From Duganella aceris (GTDB lineage Bacteria; Pseudomonadota; Gammaproteobacteria; Burkholderiales; Burkholderiaceae_D): DNA of 64,000 bases. Position 1 is the stretch's first letter; each line of letters opens with the position of its first letter. The stretch lies in contig NZ_JAADJT010000014.1 in assembly GCF_011090165.1 (NCBI RefSeq), forward strand, positions 1-64,000, in the 5' to 3' direction. Below are positions 19,148 through 28,109 of this stretch, in pieces. A program made the position numbers and the translations under genes. A model generated the notes under the pieces. That model was not told where the DNA came from. It saw only the letters and a list, made by a program, of their open reading frames with translations, and did no database searches.

Positions 19148-19153
19148 TATAAT
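19148..19153 (+). promoter_or_regulatory. -10 element of the etfBA promoter
   Basis: A perfect TATAAT stands 55 bases before the etfB start. TTGTGC 15 bases upstream or TATTGT 17 bases upstream are weak -35 candidates. Confidence 0.55.
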
Positions 19154-19208
19154 CTAGCCCACATTATTCGTCCCGAATTCCTTTATTATTTTTTCCAAAG
19201 GCACAGCT

Positions 19209-19958
19209 ATGAAAGTCTTGGTACCCGTCAAACGCGTGGTCGACTATAACGTCAAGGTACGCGTCAAGTCCGACGGCACAGGTGTCGATATCGCCAACGT
19301 CAAAATGTCGATGAACCCGTTCGATGAGATCGCGCTGGAAGAAGCGATGCGCCTCAAGGAAGCCGGCAAGGTAACCGAAGTGGTCGCCGTCTCGTGCGGC
19401 GTGACCCAGTGCCAGGAAACCCTGCGCACCGGCATGGCGATCGGCGCCGATCGCGGCATCCTGGTGGAAACCGCGGTCGAACTGGAACCGCTGGCGGTGG
19501 CCAAGCTGCTGAAGGCGCTGGCCGACAAGGAACAGCCACAGCTGATCATCCTGGGCAAGCAGGCGATCGACGACGACTCCAACCAGACCGGCCAGATGCT
19601 GGCCGCGCTGCTGGGTTGGCCGCAAGCGACGTTCGCGTCGAAAGTGGTGCTGGAAGACGGCAAGGTCACCGTGACCCGCGAAGTGGACGGCGGCCTGGAA
19701 ACCCTGGCGCTGACGCTGCCTGCGATCATCACCACCGACTTGCGCCTGAACGAGCCGCGCTACGTGACGCTGCCGAACATCATGAAAGCGAAGAAAAAGC
19801 CGCTGGACGTGACCAAGCCGGAAGACCTGGGCGTCGACGTGACCCCGCGCCTGAAAACCCTGAAAGTGGCCGAGCCTGCGAAACGCAGCGCCGGCATCAA
19901 GGTTCCGGACGTCGCCACCCTGGTCGCCAAGCTGCGCACCGAAGCTAAAGTTATCTAA
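19209..19958 (+). CDS. etfB: Electron transfer flavoprotein subunit beta
   Basis: A 249-aa ETF beta subunit. It starts [19 protein letters not shown] and has the family signature region around [34 protein letters not shown]. With EtfA it takes electrons from acyl-CoA and other dehydrogenases and passes them to ETF-ubiquinone oxidoreductase. etfA follows after 12 bases and an acyl-CoA dehydrogenase gene lies just beyond. Confidence 0.97.
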   Translation: MKVLVPVKRVVDYNVKVRVKSDGTGVDIANVKMSMNPFDEIALEEAMRLKEAGKVTEVVAVSCGVTQCQETLRTGMAIGADRGILVETAVELEPLAVAKLLKALADKEQPQLIILGKQAIDDDSNQTGQMLAALLGWPQATFASKVVLEDGKVTVTREVDGGLETLALTLPAIITTDLRLNEPRYVTLPNIMKAKKKPLDVTKPEDLGVDVTPRLKTLKVAEPAKRSAGIKVPDVATLVAKLRTEAKVI

Positions 19959-19970
19959 AGGAAAACGGAA

Positions 19971-20903
19971 ATGGTCGCATTAGTTATCGCAGAACATGAC
20001 AACGCTAGCCTGAAAGGCAGCACCCTCCATACCGTGACCGCCGCCGTCCAGTGCGGTGGCGATGTGCACGTGCTGGTTGCTGGCTCGAACGCCGGCGCCG
20101 CCGCTACCGCCGCCGCCGCTATCGCCGGCGTCTCGAAAGTCATCGTCGCCGACGCGCCGCACTTCGCGGACGGCCTGGCCGAAAACGTCGCCGAGCAAGT
20201 GCTGGCGCTGGCAAACGCGTACAGCCACATCCTGGCCCCTGCCACCGCCTACGGCAAGAACATCCTGCCGCGCGTCGCCGCCAAGCTGGACGTGGCGCAG
20301 ATCTCGGAAATCACCAAGGTCGATTCGCCGGACACCTTCGAGCGTCCTATCTACGCCGGCAACGCGATCGCCTACGTGCAATCGTCGGACAAGATCAAGG
20401 TCATCACCGTGCGCTCGACCGGCTTCGACGCCGCCGCCGCGACCGGTGGTTCGGCCGCGACCGAGACCGTCGCCGCCGTCGCCGACTCGGGCAAATCCGC
20501 CTTCGTCAGCCGCGAAGTGGCCAAGTCGGACCGTCCGGAACTGACCGCCGCCAAGATCATCGTTTCCGGTGGCCGCGGCATGGGCTCGGGCGAAGCGTTC
20601 AAGATCCTGGAACCGCTGGCCGACAAGCTGAACGCCGCCATGGGCGCCTCGCGCGCAGCGGTCGACGCCGGCTACGTGCCGAACGACTGGCAAGTGGGCC
20701 AGACCGGCAAGATCGTCGCGCCAACGCTGTACATCGCGGTCGGCATCTCCGGCGCGATCCAGCACCTGGCCGGCATGAAGGATTCGAAAACCATCGTCGC
20801 GATCAACAAGGATCCTGAAGCGCCGATCTTCTCCGTTGCCGACTACGGCATCGTGGGCGATCTGTTCGACATCGTGCCGCAACTGGTTGCCGAACTGGGC
20901 TAA
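19971..20903 (+). CDS. etfA: Electron transfer flavoprotein subunit alpha
   Basis: A 310-aa ETF alpha subunit. The C-terminal FAD-binding domain is clear: [42 protein letters not shown], then the signature [29 protein letters not shown]. It forms the FAD-containing heterodimer with EtfB. AAAGGAAA precedes the ATG. A terminator follows. Confidence 0.97.
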   Translation: MVALVIAEHDNASLKGSTLHTVTAAVQCGGDVHVLVAGSNAGAAATAAAAIAGVSKVIVADAPHFADGLAENVAEQVLALANAYSHILAPATAYGKNILPRVAAKLDVAQISEITKVDSPDTFERPIYAGNAIAYVQSSDKIKVITVRSTGFDAAAATGGSAATETVAAVADSGKSAFVSREVAKSDRPELTAAKIIVSGGRGMGSGEAFKILEPLADKLNAAMGASRAAVDAGYVPNDWQVGQTGKIVAPTLYIAVGISGAIQHLAGMKDSKTIVAINKDPEAPIFSVADYGIVGDLFDIVPQLVAELG

Positions 20904-20922
20904 GCCCACGCAGAGAACAACC

Positions 20923-20966
20923 AAGCCACGCCGATCCGGACACGCCGGATTGCGTGGCTTTTTTAT
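20923..20966 (+). terminator. Terminator after etfA
   Basis: AAGCCACGC pairs with GCGTGGCTT around a smaller inner stem (AUCCGG/CCGGAT type), followed by TTTTATT. It separates etfBA from the acyl-CoA dehydrogenase gene and may allow partial read-through. Confidence 0.85.
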
Positions 20967-20978
20967 TGGAGACACAAG

Positions 20979-22769
20979 ATGCCATATCAAGCACCCCTGA
21001 AAGACATGCTGTTCGTGATGAACGAACTGGCCGACCTGGCCGGCGTCAACGCGCTGCCTGGCAACGAAGACGCGACCCCGGACACGGCCGAAGCCATCCT
21101 GGAAGAGAACGCGAAATTCGTCAGCAACGTGGTCGCGCCGCTGAACAACCCGAGCGACAAGGAACCGAGCTGGTGGCACGACGGCCAGGTCACCACCTCC
21201 AAGGGATTCAAGGAAGCGTTCAAGGCGTTCGGCGAAGCCGGCTGGCAGGGCGTGCAGCACCCGGTGGAATTCGGCGGCCAAGGCTTGCCGAAACTGCTGG
21301 CCACGCCGTGCATCGAAATGCTGAACTCCGGCAGCATCTCGTTCGCGCTGTGCCCGCTGTTGTCGGACGGCGCGATCGAAGCGCTGCTGACCGCCGGCAG
21401 CGACGAGCAGAAAGCCGTTTACCTGGAAAACCTGGTGTCGGGCAAATGGACCGGCACCATGAATTTGACCGAGCCGCAAGCCGGCTCCGACCTGGCTGCC
21501 GTGCGCACCCGCGCCGTGCCGCAGGGCGACGGCACGTATAAAGTGTTCGGCACCAAGATCTTCATCACCTACGGCGAGCACGACTTCTCCGAGAACATCG
21601 TGCACCTGGTGCTGGCGCGCACGCCGGACGCGCCGCCGGGCGTGAAGGGCATCTCGCTGTTCATCGTGCCGAAGTTCCTGGTCAACGCCGACGGCTCGGT
21701 CGGCGCGCGCAACGACGCGCACTGCGTCTCGATCGAACACAAGCTGGGCATCAAGGCCAGCCCGACCGCCGTGCTGCAATTCGGCGATCACGGCGGCGCC
21801 ATCGGCACGCTGGTGGGCGAAGAGAATCGCGGCCTGGAATACATGTTCATCATGATGAACGCCGCGCGTTTCGGCGTCGGCCTGCAAGGCATCGGCCTGG
21901 CCGAGCGCGCGTATCAAAAGGCGGTCGCGTTCGCCAAGGACCGCGTGCAGTCGCGCGACCTGGCCGGCTCGGCCGGACCGGTATCGATCATCCATCACCC
22001 GGACGTGCGCCGCATGTTGATGTCGATGCGCTCGCAGACCGAAGCGGCGCGCGCGCTGGCCTACGTCGGCGCCGGCATCAGCGACGTGGCGCACAGCCAC
22101 GCCGACGCCGACGTGCGCAAGGCCAACCTGGCGGTGTACGAATACCTGGTGCCGATCATCAAAGGCTGGTCGACCGAGATGTCGCAAGACGTCGCGCGCG
22201 ACGGCGTGCAGGTGCACGGCGGCATGGGGTTCATCGAAGAGACCGGCGCGGCGCAGCACTACCGCGATGCCAAGATCCTGACCATCTACGAAGGCACGAC
22301 CGCGATCCAGGCCAACGACCTGGTGGGCCGCAAGACGGTGCGCGACGGCGGCGCGGTGGCGAAGGGCATCATCGCCCAGGTGCGCGAGACCGAAGCCGCG
22401 CTGGCGGCGTCGGACAGCGCCGACTTCAAGGCGATCCTGGCGCAGCTGTCGGCCGGCAGCAAGGATCTGGAAGCGGTGGTGGACTACGTCGCCGGCAACA
22501 TGAAGAGCGACATCAAGGGCGTGTTCGCCGGCAGCGTGCTGTACCTGAAGCTGGCCGGCATCGTGCTGGGCGGCTGGCAGATGGCGCGCGCGGCGGTGAT
22601 CGCGCAACAGAAGCTGGACGCCAACGACGGCGACGCCGGCTTCTACAAGGCCAAGATCGCCACCGCGCGCTTCTTCGCCGACCACATCCTGTCGCAATCG
22701 TCGGGCCTGCGCATCGCCATCATCGACGGCAGCGCCGGCGTGCTGGCGCTGAGCGAAGACCAGTTCTAA
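20979..22769 (+). CDS. Acyl-CoA dehydrogenase (long form, FadE-like)
   Basis: A 596-aa FAD enzyme of beta-oxidation. ACAD signatures are present: GTMNLTEPQAGSDLAAVRTRA, GVKGISLFIVPKF, and the catalytic/FAD-end region VQVHGGMGFIEETGAAQHYRDAKILTIYEGTTAIQANDLVGRKT. About 130 extra residues at the end form the C-terminal domain of the long ACAD group. It passes electrons to the ETF encoded upstream. GGAG lies 9 bases before the ATG. It stands alone after a terminator and is followed by palindromic repeat copy 1. Confidence 0.95.
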   Translation: MPYQAPLKDMLFVMNELADLAGVNALPGNEDATPDTAEAILEENAKFVSNVVAPLNNPSDKEPSWWHDGQVTTSKGFKEAFKAFGEAGWQGVQHPVEFGGQGLPKLLATPCIEMLNSGSISFALCPLLSDGAIEALLTAGSDEQKAVYLENLVSGKWTGTMNLTEPQAGSDLAAVRTRAVPQGDGTYKVFGTKIFITYGEHDFSENIVHLVLARTPDAPPGVKGISLFIVPKFLVNADGSVGARNDAHCVSIEHKLGIKASPTAVLQFGDHGGAIGTLVGEENRGLEYMFIMMNAARFGVGLQGIGLAERAYQKAVAFAKDRVQSRDLAGSAGPVSIIHHPDVRRMLMSMRSQTEAARALAYVGAGISDVAHSHADADVRKANLAVYEYLVPIIKGWSTEMSQDVARDGVQVHGGMGFIEETGAAQHYRDAKILTIYEGTTAIQANDLVGRKTVRDGGAVAKGIIAQVRETEAALAASDSADFKAILAQLSAGSKDLEAVVDYVAGNMKSDIKGVFAGSVLYLKLAGIVLGGWQMARAAVIAQQKLDANDGDAGFYKAKIATARFFADHILSQSSGLRIAIIDGSAGVLALSEDQF

Positions 22770-22773
22770 AAAT

Positions 22774-22853
22774 CCGGGGTCAGAGCTAAAAACTGGACAC
22801 GAGCTCTGCTGATAACGGTCGAGCCCGTGTCCAGTTTTTGGCTCTGACCCCGG
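22774..22853. repeat. 80-bp palindromic repeat, copy 1
   Basis: Long imperfect inverted repeat beginning CCGGGGTCAGAGC and ending GCTCTGACCCCGG, with arms of about 33 bases and a short loop. A near-identical element stands at 30965-31042. It begins 5 bases after the acyl-CoA dehydrogenase stop. The bases just past its end (GGAGTAGGAGG) serve as the ribosome site of the next gene. It looks like a REP/MITE-type element. Confidence 0.88.
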
Positions 22854-22866
22854 AGTAGGAGGTCAT

Positions 22867-23592
22867 ATGCGGATTGCGATTGTTTCGGATATTCATGGGA
22901 ATTTGCCGGCGCTGGAGGCGGTGCTGCGCGATGTGGCGCGGCGCGGTGTGGATCGCGTCGTCAATCTCGGCGATAGCGTGTCCGGGCCGCTGATGGTGCG
23001 CGAGACGGCGCAGTTTCTGATGGCGCAGGATTGGGTGCAGCTGGCCGGCAATCATGAGCGGCAGGTGTTGGCCGGCAGCCCCGGCGCTTCCGACCAGTAT
23101 GCGCGCTCGCAGCTCGGCGCGGCGGAGCTGGCGTGGATGGCGTCGCTCAAGCCGTCGCTGTGGCTCGGCGAGGATGTGCTGCTGTGCCATGGCACGCCGC
23201 AGAGCGATGTCACGTATTTCCTTGAGAGCGTGGAGCCGGGCGGGATGCGTCTCGCCACCGGGGACGAGATCGACCGGCGGCTGGGCGATGTTCGCGCGGA
23301 ACTGGTCGCTTGCGGGCATACGCATTTGCCGCGCTCGGTTCGGGCGTCCAACGGTACCTTGATCGTCAATCCCGGCAGCGTCGGCTTGCAGGCGTATGAC
23401 GATGAGCATCCGGTGTTTCATCTGGTTCAGAACGGCTCGCCCGATGCGCGGTACGCGATCGTCGAGCAGGTCGGTGGTGAGTGGATCAGTACGCTGATCG
23501 CCGTGCCTTACGACTTCCGCGCGATGGCCGCATTGGCCGAGCGCAACGGCCGTCCGGACTGGGCGCGCGCCTTGTTGACGGGTTATATGTGA
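22867..23592 (+). CDS. Metallophosphoesterase (YfcE/MJ0936-like)
   Basis: A 241-aa calcineurin-type phosphoesterase with the dinuclear metal motifs in order: VSDIHGN (DxH), LGDSVSG (GD), GNHERQ (GNHE), LLCHGTP and CGHTHLP (GHTH). Members act as phosphodiesterases or on small phosphoesters; the substrate is unknown. AGGAGG lies 4 bases before the ATG, contributed by sequence directly flanking the palindromic repeat. Confidence 0.93.
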   Translation: MRIAIVSDIHGNLPALEAVLRDVARRGVDRVVNLGDSVSGPLMVRETAQFLMAQDWVQLAGNHERQVLAGSPGASDQYARSQLGAAELAWMASLKPSLWLGEDVLLCHGTPQSDVTYFLESVEPGGMRLATGDEIDRRLGDVRAELVACGHTHLPRSVRASNGTLIVNPGSVGLQAYDDEHPVFHLVQNGSPDARYAIVEQVGGEWISTLIAVPYDFRAMAALAERNGRPDWARALLTGYM

Positions 23593-23648
23593 GTTGAATC
23601 TGTTTCGACGACCGGTTCGTATAAGTAATATACAACCAGGGAGTCAGC

Positions 23649-23885
23649 ATGAAAGCCATTGTTTTATCGCCGGTTTCCGGACATTCACACCGCAAAAGCT
23701 ACGCCGTCAAACGCATGAATCTCGCCGCCCAACGATTGCTGCAGGCGGAGACGCCGGCCGACGAAATCCGCGCCGGGCAGTGGGTGCTGGCCTGGGCCGT
23801 GGCCGCCGGCGCCCGTCCGTCGGCGCGCGCGCTGCGCTCGGCCGAGGATTGCGTGAGCTCTTTGGCCGAGCTGCGGCTGCATTAA
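23649..23885 (+). CDS. Hypothetical small protein (78 aa)
   Basis: Starts MKAIVLSPVSGHSHRKSYAVKRMN with GGGAG about 7 bases upstream, then a helical, Ala-rich body (WVLAWAVAAGARPSARALRSAEDC). Its stop overlaps the convergent MarR stop by 4 bases. No domain is recognised. Length, ribosome site and codon use support a real gene. Confidence 0.65.
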   Translation: MKAIVLSPVSGHSHRKSYAVKRMNLAAQRLLQAETPADEIRAGQWVLAWAVAAGARPSARALRSAEDCVSSLAELRLH

Positions 23886-24355
23886 TCCAGATTGTTTTTG
23901 ACCTGCAGCAGCAGGTCTTGCAGCGTTTGCCGCTGCTCGGCGCTCAGGCCTTGCAGCGCTTGCACATTCAATTGTTCGGCGTGACGCTTGATGTGTTGCT
24001 GCGCCGCCTGGCCCGCTTCGGTCAGCGACAGGCGGGTGTTGCGGCGGTCGGCCGCGTCGGCTTCGCCCTGCAGCAGGCCGCGCTCCCGCAGGCCGGCGAT
24101 CAGGCGTGTGACCTGGGCTTTGTCGCGCCCGCTGTGGCGCGCCAGGTCGCTCTGCGTGCCGCCCGGGTGACGCTCGAAAAATCCCAGTACCCGGCTTTCC
24201 ATCGGCGTCAGGTCGTAGGAATCGTCGCGCAGCGCCTGGAATTGCTGCGAGCGGAACTGGTGCATGATGGTGTGGATGAGGTCCAGCACGCCATCGAGAT
24301 GCGCGTCGCGTTTTTGGTTGACTTTGTCATCTGATTTGGGAATAATGGGTGACAT
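23882..24355 (-). CDS. MarR-family transcriptional regulator
   Basis: A 157-aa winged-helix regulator: LTPMESRVLGFFERHPGGTQSDLARHSGRDKAQVTRLIAGLRERGLL and the wing EADAADRRNTRLSLTEAGQ. I use ATG 24355; a TTG two codons earlier is in frame. Only 26 bases separate it from the divergent siderophore-interacting protein gene, and they hold an AT-rich dyad (ATTATCAATTAT), so one site could repress both. It is probably iron- or redox-responsive by context. Confidence 0.9.
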   Translation of the reverse strand: MSPIIPKSDDKVNQKRDAHLDGVLDLIHTIMHQFRSQQFQALRDDSYDLTPMESRVLGFFERHPGGTQSDLARHSGRDKAQVTRLIAGLRERGLLQGEADAADRRNTRLSLTEAGQAAQQHIKRHAEQLNVQALQGLSAEQRQTLQDLLLQVKNNLD

Positions 24356-24381
24356 TATCAATTATCTGGGCAGGTAAAGAG

Positions 24382-25119
24382 ATGAGTATAGACGCTCCCA
24401 TCAGCCGTGTGCAGCGCGTGCGGCACGAACTCAAGATCCGCGCCGTGGAGGTGGCGGCGGTGCGCGACCTCGGCAGTCATTTCCGCCGCATCACTTTCAG
24501 CGGCGCGGACCTGCGCGATTTTCACAGCGCGTCCTTCGACGATCACGTCAAATTCATCCTGGGCCAGGGCGAGGATGCGGTCAAGCGCGACTACACGCCG
24601 CGCAGCTTCGATCCGGTCGCGGGCGAGCTGTGCATCGAGTTCGCGCTGCACGGCGATGGTCCGGCGGCCGCTTGGGCGGCGCAGGCCGCGCCGGGGCAGC
24701 AGGCGCTGATCGGCGGGCCGCGCGGTTCCTTCATCATCCCGATGGATTACGACTGGCATCTGCTGGTCGGCGACGAGAGCGCCTTGCCGGCCATCTCGCG
24801 CCGCCTGGAGGAGTTGCCGGACGAGGCGCCGGCGCTGGTGATCGTCAAGGTCGCCGACCAGGCCGACCGCCGTGCTCTGGCGGCGGGCCGCGCGACGGAT
24901 GTGCGCTGGGTCGCCAGCGATGCCGAGCTGATCGCGGCGGTGCAGGCGTTGACGCTACCCGAGGGCGAGGGCTACGCCTGGTGCGCCGGCGAGGCGGCGA
25001 CCATGGCGGCGGTGCGCAAGGTGCTGGTCGGCGAGCAGGGCATGGGCAAGCACCAGATCCGCGCCGCCGCTTACTGGAAACGCGGCGGCAGCGGCTTCCA
25101 CGAGAATCTGGAAGATTAA
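24382..25119 (+). CDS. Siderophore-interacting protein (FAD-dependent ferric-chelate reductase type)
   Basis: A 245-aa protein of the ViuB/YqjH family, which releases iron by reducing ferric siderophores with NAD(P)H. The FAD-binding barrel has FRRITFSGADLRDFH and the flavin motif KRDYTPRSFDP, with GGPRGSFIIP. The SIP C-terminal domain has HLLVGDESALPAISRRLEELP, WCAGEAATMAAVRKVL and AAYWKRGGSGFHE. It is divergent from a MarR gene, unlike E. coli yqjH, which pairs with a PadR-like gene. Its 3' end overlaps leuD by 4 bases. Confidence 0.93.
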   Translation: MSIDAPISRVQRVRHELKIRAVEVAAVRDLGSHFRRITFSGADLRDFHSASFDDHVKFILGQGEDAVKRDYTPRSFDPVAGELCIEFALHGDGPAAAWAAQAAPGQQALIGGPRGSFIIPMDYDWHLLVGDESALPAISRRLEELPDEAPALVIVKVADQADRRALAAGRATDVRWVASDAELIAAVQALTLPEGEGYAWCAGEAATMAAVRKVLVGEQGMGKHQIRAAAYWKRGGSGFHENLED

Positions 25120-25712
25120 AGCACGCGCGTCCACGGTGTGCGGGCGACATGGCGCCGCTCGAACGCTTCGATCTCGGCCAGTTGCCGCAGCGTCGCGCCG
25201 ACCATGTCCAGGCCCTCGGTGATCATCTGCTTGTGACGTTGGCCCAGCGTGAACGGGAACGCCAGGCCGCCGGCGCTGCGCACCGTCATGCTGTTCAGAT
25301 CGACGGTGACGCGGCTGCCGGGCGGCTCGGCGGCCAGCGCGTCGACCTGGGCTGGCGGCAGCACGATCAGCAGCAGCCGGTTGTTCAGGGCGTTGCCGAA
25401 GAAGATTTCAGCGAAGCTGGAGGCGATCACCACTTCGATGCCCAGCTGCTGCATGCCCCACACCGCGTGCTCGCGGCTGGAGCCGCAGCCGAAGTTGGCG
25501 CCGCCGATCAGGATGCTGGCGCCGGCGTACTCGGCGCGGTTCAAGACGAAGTCCGGTTTGATCGCGCCGTCGGGCTCGAAGCGCAGGTCGTACAGCACGC
25601 CCTGGGCCAGTCCGGCCTTGTCGATGATGCGCAGGAATTGCTTGGGCATGATCTGGTCGGTGTCGAGGTTGTCGATCAGCAGCGGCGCGGCGATGCCTTC
25701 AATTTTATCCAT
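25116..25712 (-). CDS. leuD: 3-isopropylmalate dehydratase small subunit-like (LeuD paralogue)
   Basis: A 198-aa swivel-domain subunit. The family core is LIGGANFGCGSSREHAVWGMQQLGI, then SSFAEIFFGNALNNRLLLIVLP. The usual LeuD REHAPWAL is altered to REHAVWGM, so this may be a specialised paralogue rather than the leucine-pathway enzyme. It overlaps leuC by 8 bases and is the last gene of a hydrolase-leuC-leuD unit. No leuB or leuA is near. The family assignment is firm; the substrate is not. Confidence 0.88.
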   Translation of the reverse strand: MDKIEGIAAPLLIDNLDTDQIMPKQFLRIIDKAGLAQGVLYDLRFEPDGAIKPDFVLNRAEYAGASILIGGANFGCGSSREHAVWGMQQLGIEVVIASSFAEIFFGNALNNRLLLIVLPPAQVDALAAEPPGSRVTVDLNSMTVRSAGGLAFPFTLGQRHKQMITEGLDMVGATLRQLAEIEAFERRHVARTPWTRVL

Positions 25713-27123
25713 GGTGTACTCCCAGTTTGCGGACGTCGGCGATATAGCCGGTGACGGCGGCGGCGGCCGCCATGGCCGGGCTCATCAGATGGGTGCGGCC
25801 GGCGCGGCCCTGGCGGCCTTCGAAATTGCGGTTGGTGGTGGAGGCGCAGCGTTCGCCGGGGGCCAGCACGTCGTCGTTCATCGCCAGGCACATCGAGCAG
25901 CCCGGCTGGCGCCATTCGAAGCCGGCGTCGATGAAGATTTGCGCCAGGCCTTCCTGTTCGGCCTGGCGGCGCACGCTGCCCGAGCCGGGCACCACCATCG
26001 CGCGCACCGCCGGGGCGACGCTGCGGCCGCGCACGATGGCGGCAGCCAGCCGCAAGTCCTCGATGCGGCCGTTGGTGCAGGAGCCGATGAAGACGCGGTC
26101 GACCGGCGTGCGTTCGATCGGCGTCACCGCTTGCAAGCCCATGTAGTCCAACGCGCGGACGATGGTGTCGTGCGCGTGCGGGTCGGCGGTGGCCGGGTCG
26201 GGCACCAGGCCGCCGATCGGCATCGCCTGGTCGGGGCTGGTGCCCCAAGTGACGTAGGGTTCGACGTGGTCCGCGTCGAACACGTGCTCGACGTCGAAGC
26301 GCGCGCCATCGTCGGAATACAGGTCGCGCCAGCCGGCCTTGGCTTGCTCCAGCGCCGCGCCGCGCAGCTCGGGTGCATGCGCGACCACGTAGTCGATAGT
26401 GGTCTGGTCCGGCTGGATCAGCGCGGCGCGGGCGCCGGCTTCCACCGCCATATTGCACATGGTCATGCGCGCTTCGGCCGACAGCGTGGCGATGGTCGTG
26501 CCGCAGAATTCCACCGCGTAGCCGCGCGCGCCCTGGGCGCCGATGCGGCCGATGATCAGCAGGATCAAGTCTTTGACCGAGGTGCCCAGCGGCAGCGCGC
26601 CGTCGATGCGGATGCGCATGTCGCCAGCCAGCCGGTAGACCAGCGTCTGCGTCGCCAGGATGTGCTCGACCTCCGAGGTGCCGACGCCGAAGCCCAGCGC
26701 GCCGAGCGCGCCGTAGGTGGTGGTGTGGCTGTCGCCGCACATGACCACCATGCCGGGGCGGATCAGGCCGTGCTCGGGCGCGACGATGTGTTCGATGCCC
26801 TGGTTGGTGTCGGTGGTGTCGAACAGCTTGATGCCGAACTCGTCGCAATTGCGCTTCAGGTTGCGCGCCTGCAGCGACGAGGCCGGGTCCTGGATGACGC
26901 GTTGCGCCGCGTTCACCGGATGGGTCGGGATGATGTGCGACACCACCGCCAGTTGCTGCGCAGGCCGCAGCACGCGGCGGCCCTGCTCGCGCAGTCCGGT
27001 GAAGGCTTGCGGGCTGGTGTATTCGTTCATGATGTGCAGGTCGGCGTACAGCAGCACGTGCTGCCCATCGATGCGGGCGACGGTGTGCGCGTCGACCAGT
27101 TTCCGGTACAGGGTGGATGGCAT
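25705..27123 (-). CDS. leuC: 3-isopropylmalate dehydratase large subunit-like (LeuC paralogue)
   Basis: A 472-aa aconitase-superfamily protein. The [4Fe-4S] ligands are in FIGSCTNGR and PGCSMCLAMN. The active-site loop VMCGDSHTTTYGALGALGFGVGTSEVEHILATQTL and GTTIATLSAEARMTMCNMAVEAGARAALI are present. The early segment SHIIPTHPVNAAQR differs from the DHNVPT usual in LeuC. The true start is ATG 27123 (MPSTLYRKL). The context (hydrolase upstream, LysR divergent, no other leucine genes) points to a catabolic hydratase; isopropylmalate activity remains possible. Confidence 0.88.
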   Translation of the reverse strand: MPSTLYRKLVDAHTVARIDGQHVLLYADLHIMNEYTSPQAFTGLREQGRRVLRPAQQLAVVSHIIPTHPVNAAQRVIQDPASSLQARNLKRNCDEFGIKLFDTTDTNQGIEHIVAPEHGLIRPGMVVMCGDSHTTTYGALGALGFGVGTSEVEHILATQTLVYRLAGDMRIRIDGALPLGTSVKDLILLIIGRIGAQGARGYAVEFCGTTIATLSAEARMTMCNMAVEAGARAALIQPDQTTIDYVVAHAPELRGAALEQAKAGWRDLYSDDGARFDVEHVFDADHVEPYVTWGTSPDQAMPIGGLVPDPATADPHAHDTIVRALDYMGLQAVTPIERTPVDRVFIGSCTNGRIEDLRLAAAIVRGRSVAPAVRAMVVPGSGSVRRQAEQEGLAQIFIDAGFEWRQPGCSMCLAMNDDVLAPGERCASTTNRNFEGRQGRAGRTHLMSPAMAAAAAVTGYIADVRKLGVHHG

Positions 27124-27143
27124 GAGGCTATCTCTCTCTTGGC

Positions 27144-28022
27144 TTAGTGGTCGAAGAAGGGCAGGACCTGGTCCAGCAGCGCTTGCGGCGCTTCTTCGGG
27201 GATGTAGTGGCCGCAGTCGAGCGCGTGGCCGCGCACGTCGGCGGCCAGCGCCTGCCACTCGGCCAGCGGATCGAAACATTTGCCCACGGTGCCGTGCGCG
27301 CCCCACAGGGCCAGCATCGGGCAGGTGATCTTGTTGCCTGCGGCCAGATCGGCGCGTTCGTGGTCGAGGTCGATGCCGGCGCTGGCGCGGTAGTCTTCGC
27401 AGATGCCGTGCACGGTGGCCGGGTCTTGCAGGCAGCGCAGGTATTCGGCGTAGGCTGCGTCGGTGAACGGCGCCAGGCCGGCGCTGCGGCCGCCGATGGT
27501 GTGCTTCAGGTACTCGCCGGGATGGGAGTTGATCAGCGTTTCGGGGAACGGCGCGGGGCGGATCAGGAAGAACCAGTGGTAATAGGCGGTGGCGAAGGCC
27601 TGCGAGGTTTGCTCGTACATCGCCAGCGTCGGCGCGATGTCCAGCGTGACCAGGCGCTCGACCGCTTGCGGATGATCGAGCGCCATGCGGTAGGCGACGC
27701 GGGCGCCGCGATCGTGCGCCAGCACCAGGAAGCGGTCGTGGCCGAAGCGGCGCATCAGGCGCAGCTGGTCTTCGGCCATGACGCGCTTGGAATAATTGCT
27801 GTGGTCGGGCAGTCCGGGCGGCTTGCCGCTGTCGCCGTAGCCGCGCAGGTCGGCGGCGATGACGGTGTAGCGTTCGGCCAGCTGCGGCGCGACCTTGTGC
27901 CAGATGGCGTGGGTCTGCGGATGGCCGTGCAGCAACAGCAGCGCCGGGCCGCTACCGCCCTTGACGCAGTTGATGTGGATGCCGCCGACATCGATGGTGT
28001 GTCGTTCAAAATTGGGAAACAT
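27144..28022 (-). CDS. Alpha/beta hydrolase, haloacetate dehalogenase-like
   Basis: A 292-aa hydrolase. The oxyanion region is LLLHGHPQTHAIWHKVAPQL. The nucleophile elbow carries Asp (LAHDRGARVAYRMALDHP), as in fluoroacetate dehalogenases and epoxide hydrolases rather than Ser esterases. The halide-pocket pair HW occurs in YYHWFFLIRPAPFPE, the acid in TLDIAPT, and the His in DCGHYIPEEAPQ. This matches fluoro/haloacetate dehalogenases, which give glycolate-type products. It lies 20 bases upstream of leuC and leads the operon. Confidence 0.88.
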   Translation of the reverse strand: MFPNFERHTIDVGGIHINCVKGGSGPALLLLHGHPQTHAIWHKVAPQLAERYTVIAADLRGYGDSGKPPGLPDHSNYSKRVMAEDQLRLMRRFGHDRFLVLAHDRGARVAYRMALDHPQAVERLVTLDIAPTLAMYEQTSQAFATAYYHWFFLIRPAPFPETLINSHPGEYLKHTIGGRSAGLAPFTDAAYAEYLRCLQDPATVHGICEDYRASAGIDLDHERADLAAGNKITCPMLALWGAHGTVGKCFDPLAEWQALAADVRGHALDCGHYIPEEAPQALLDQVLPFFDH

Positions 28023-28109
28023 CGTAGTCCTCCTCTGTTGCGATGATTGTATATCTGCTGATGGGGCATATAATTCATGGGAATTAAATCTATTCTTTCT
28101 CAGGGGTTA

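Noticed and set aside
19980-22697. 905-codon minus-strand frame opposite etfA and the acyl-CoA dehydrogenase
   Set aside because: It spans two good plus-strand genes and a terminator, with low-complexity composition.
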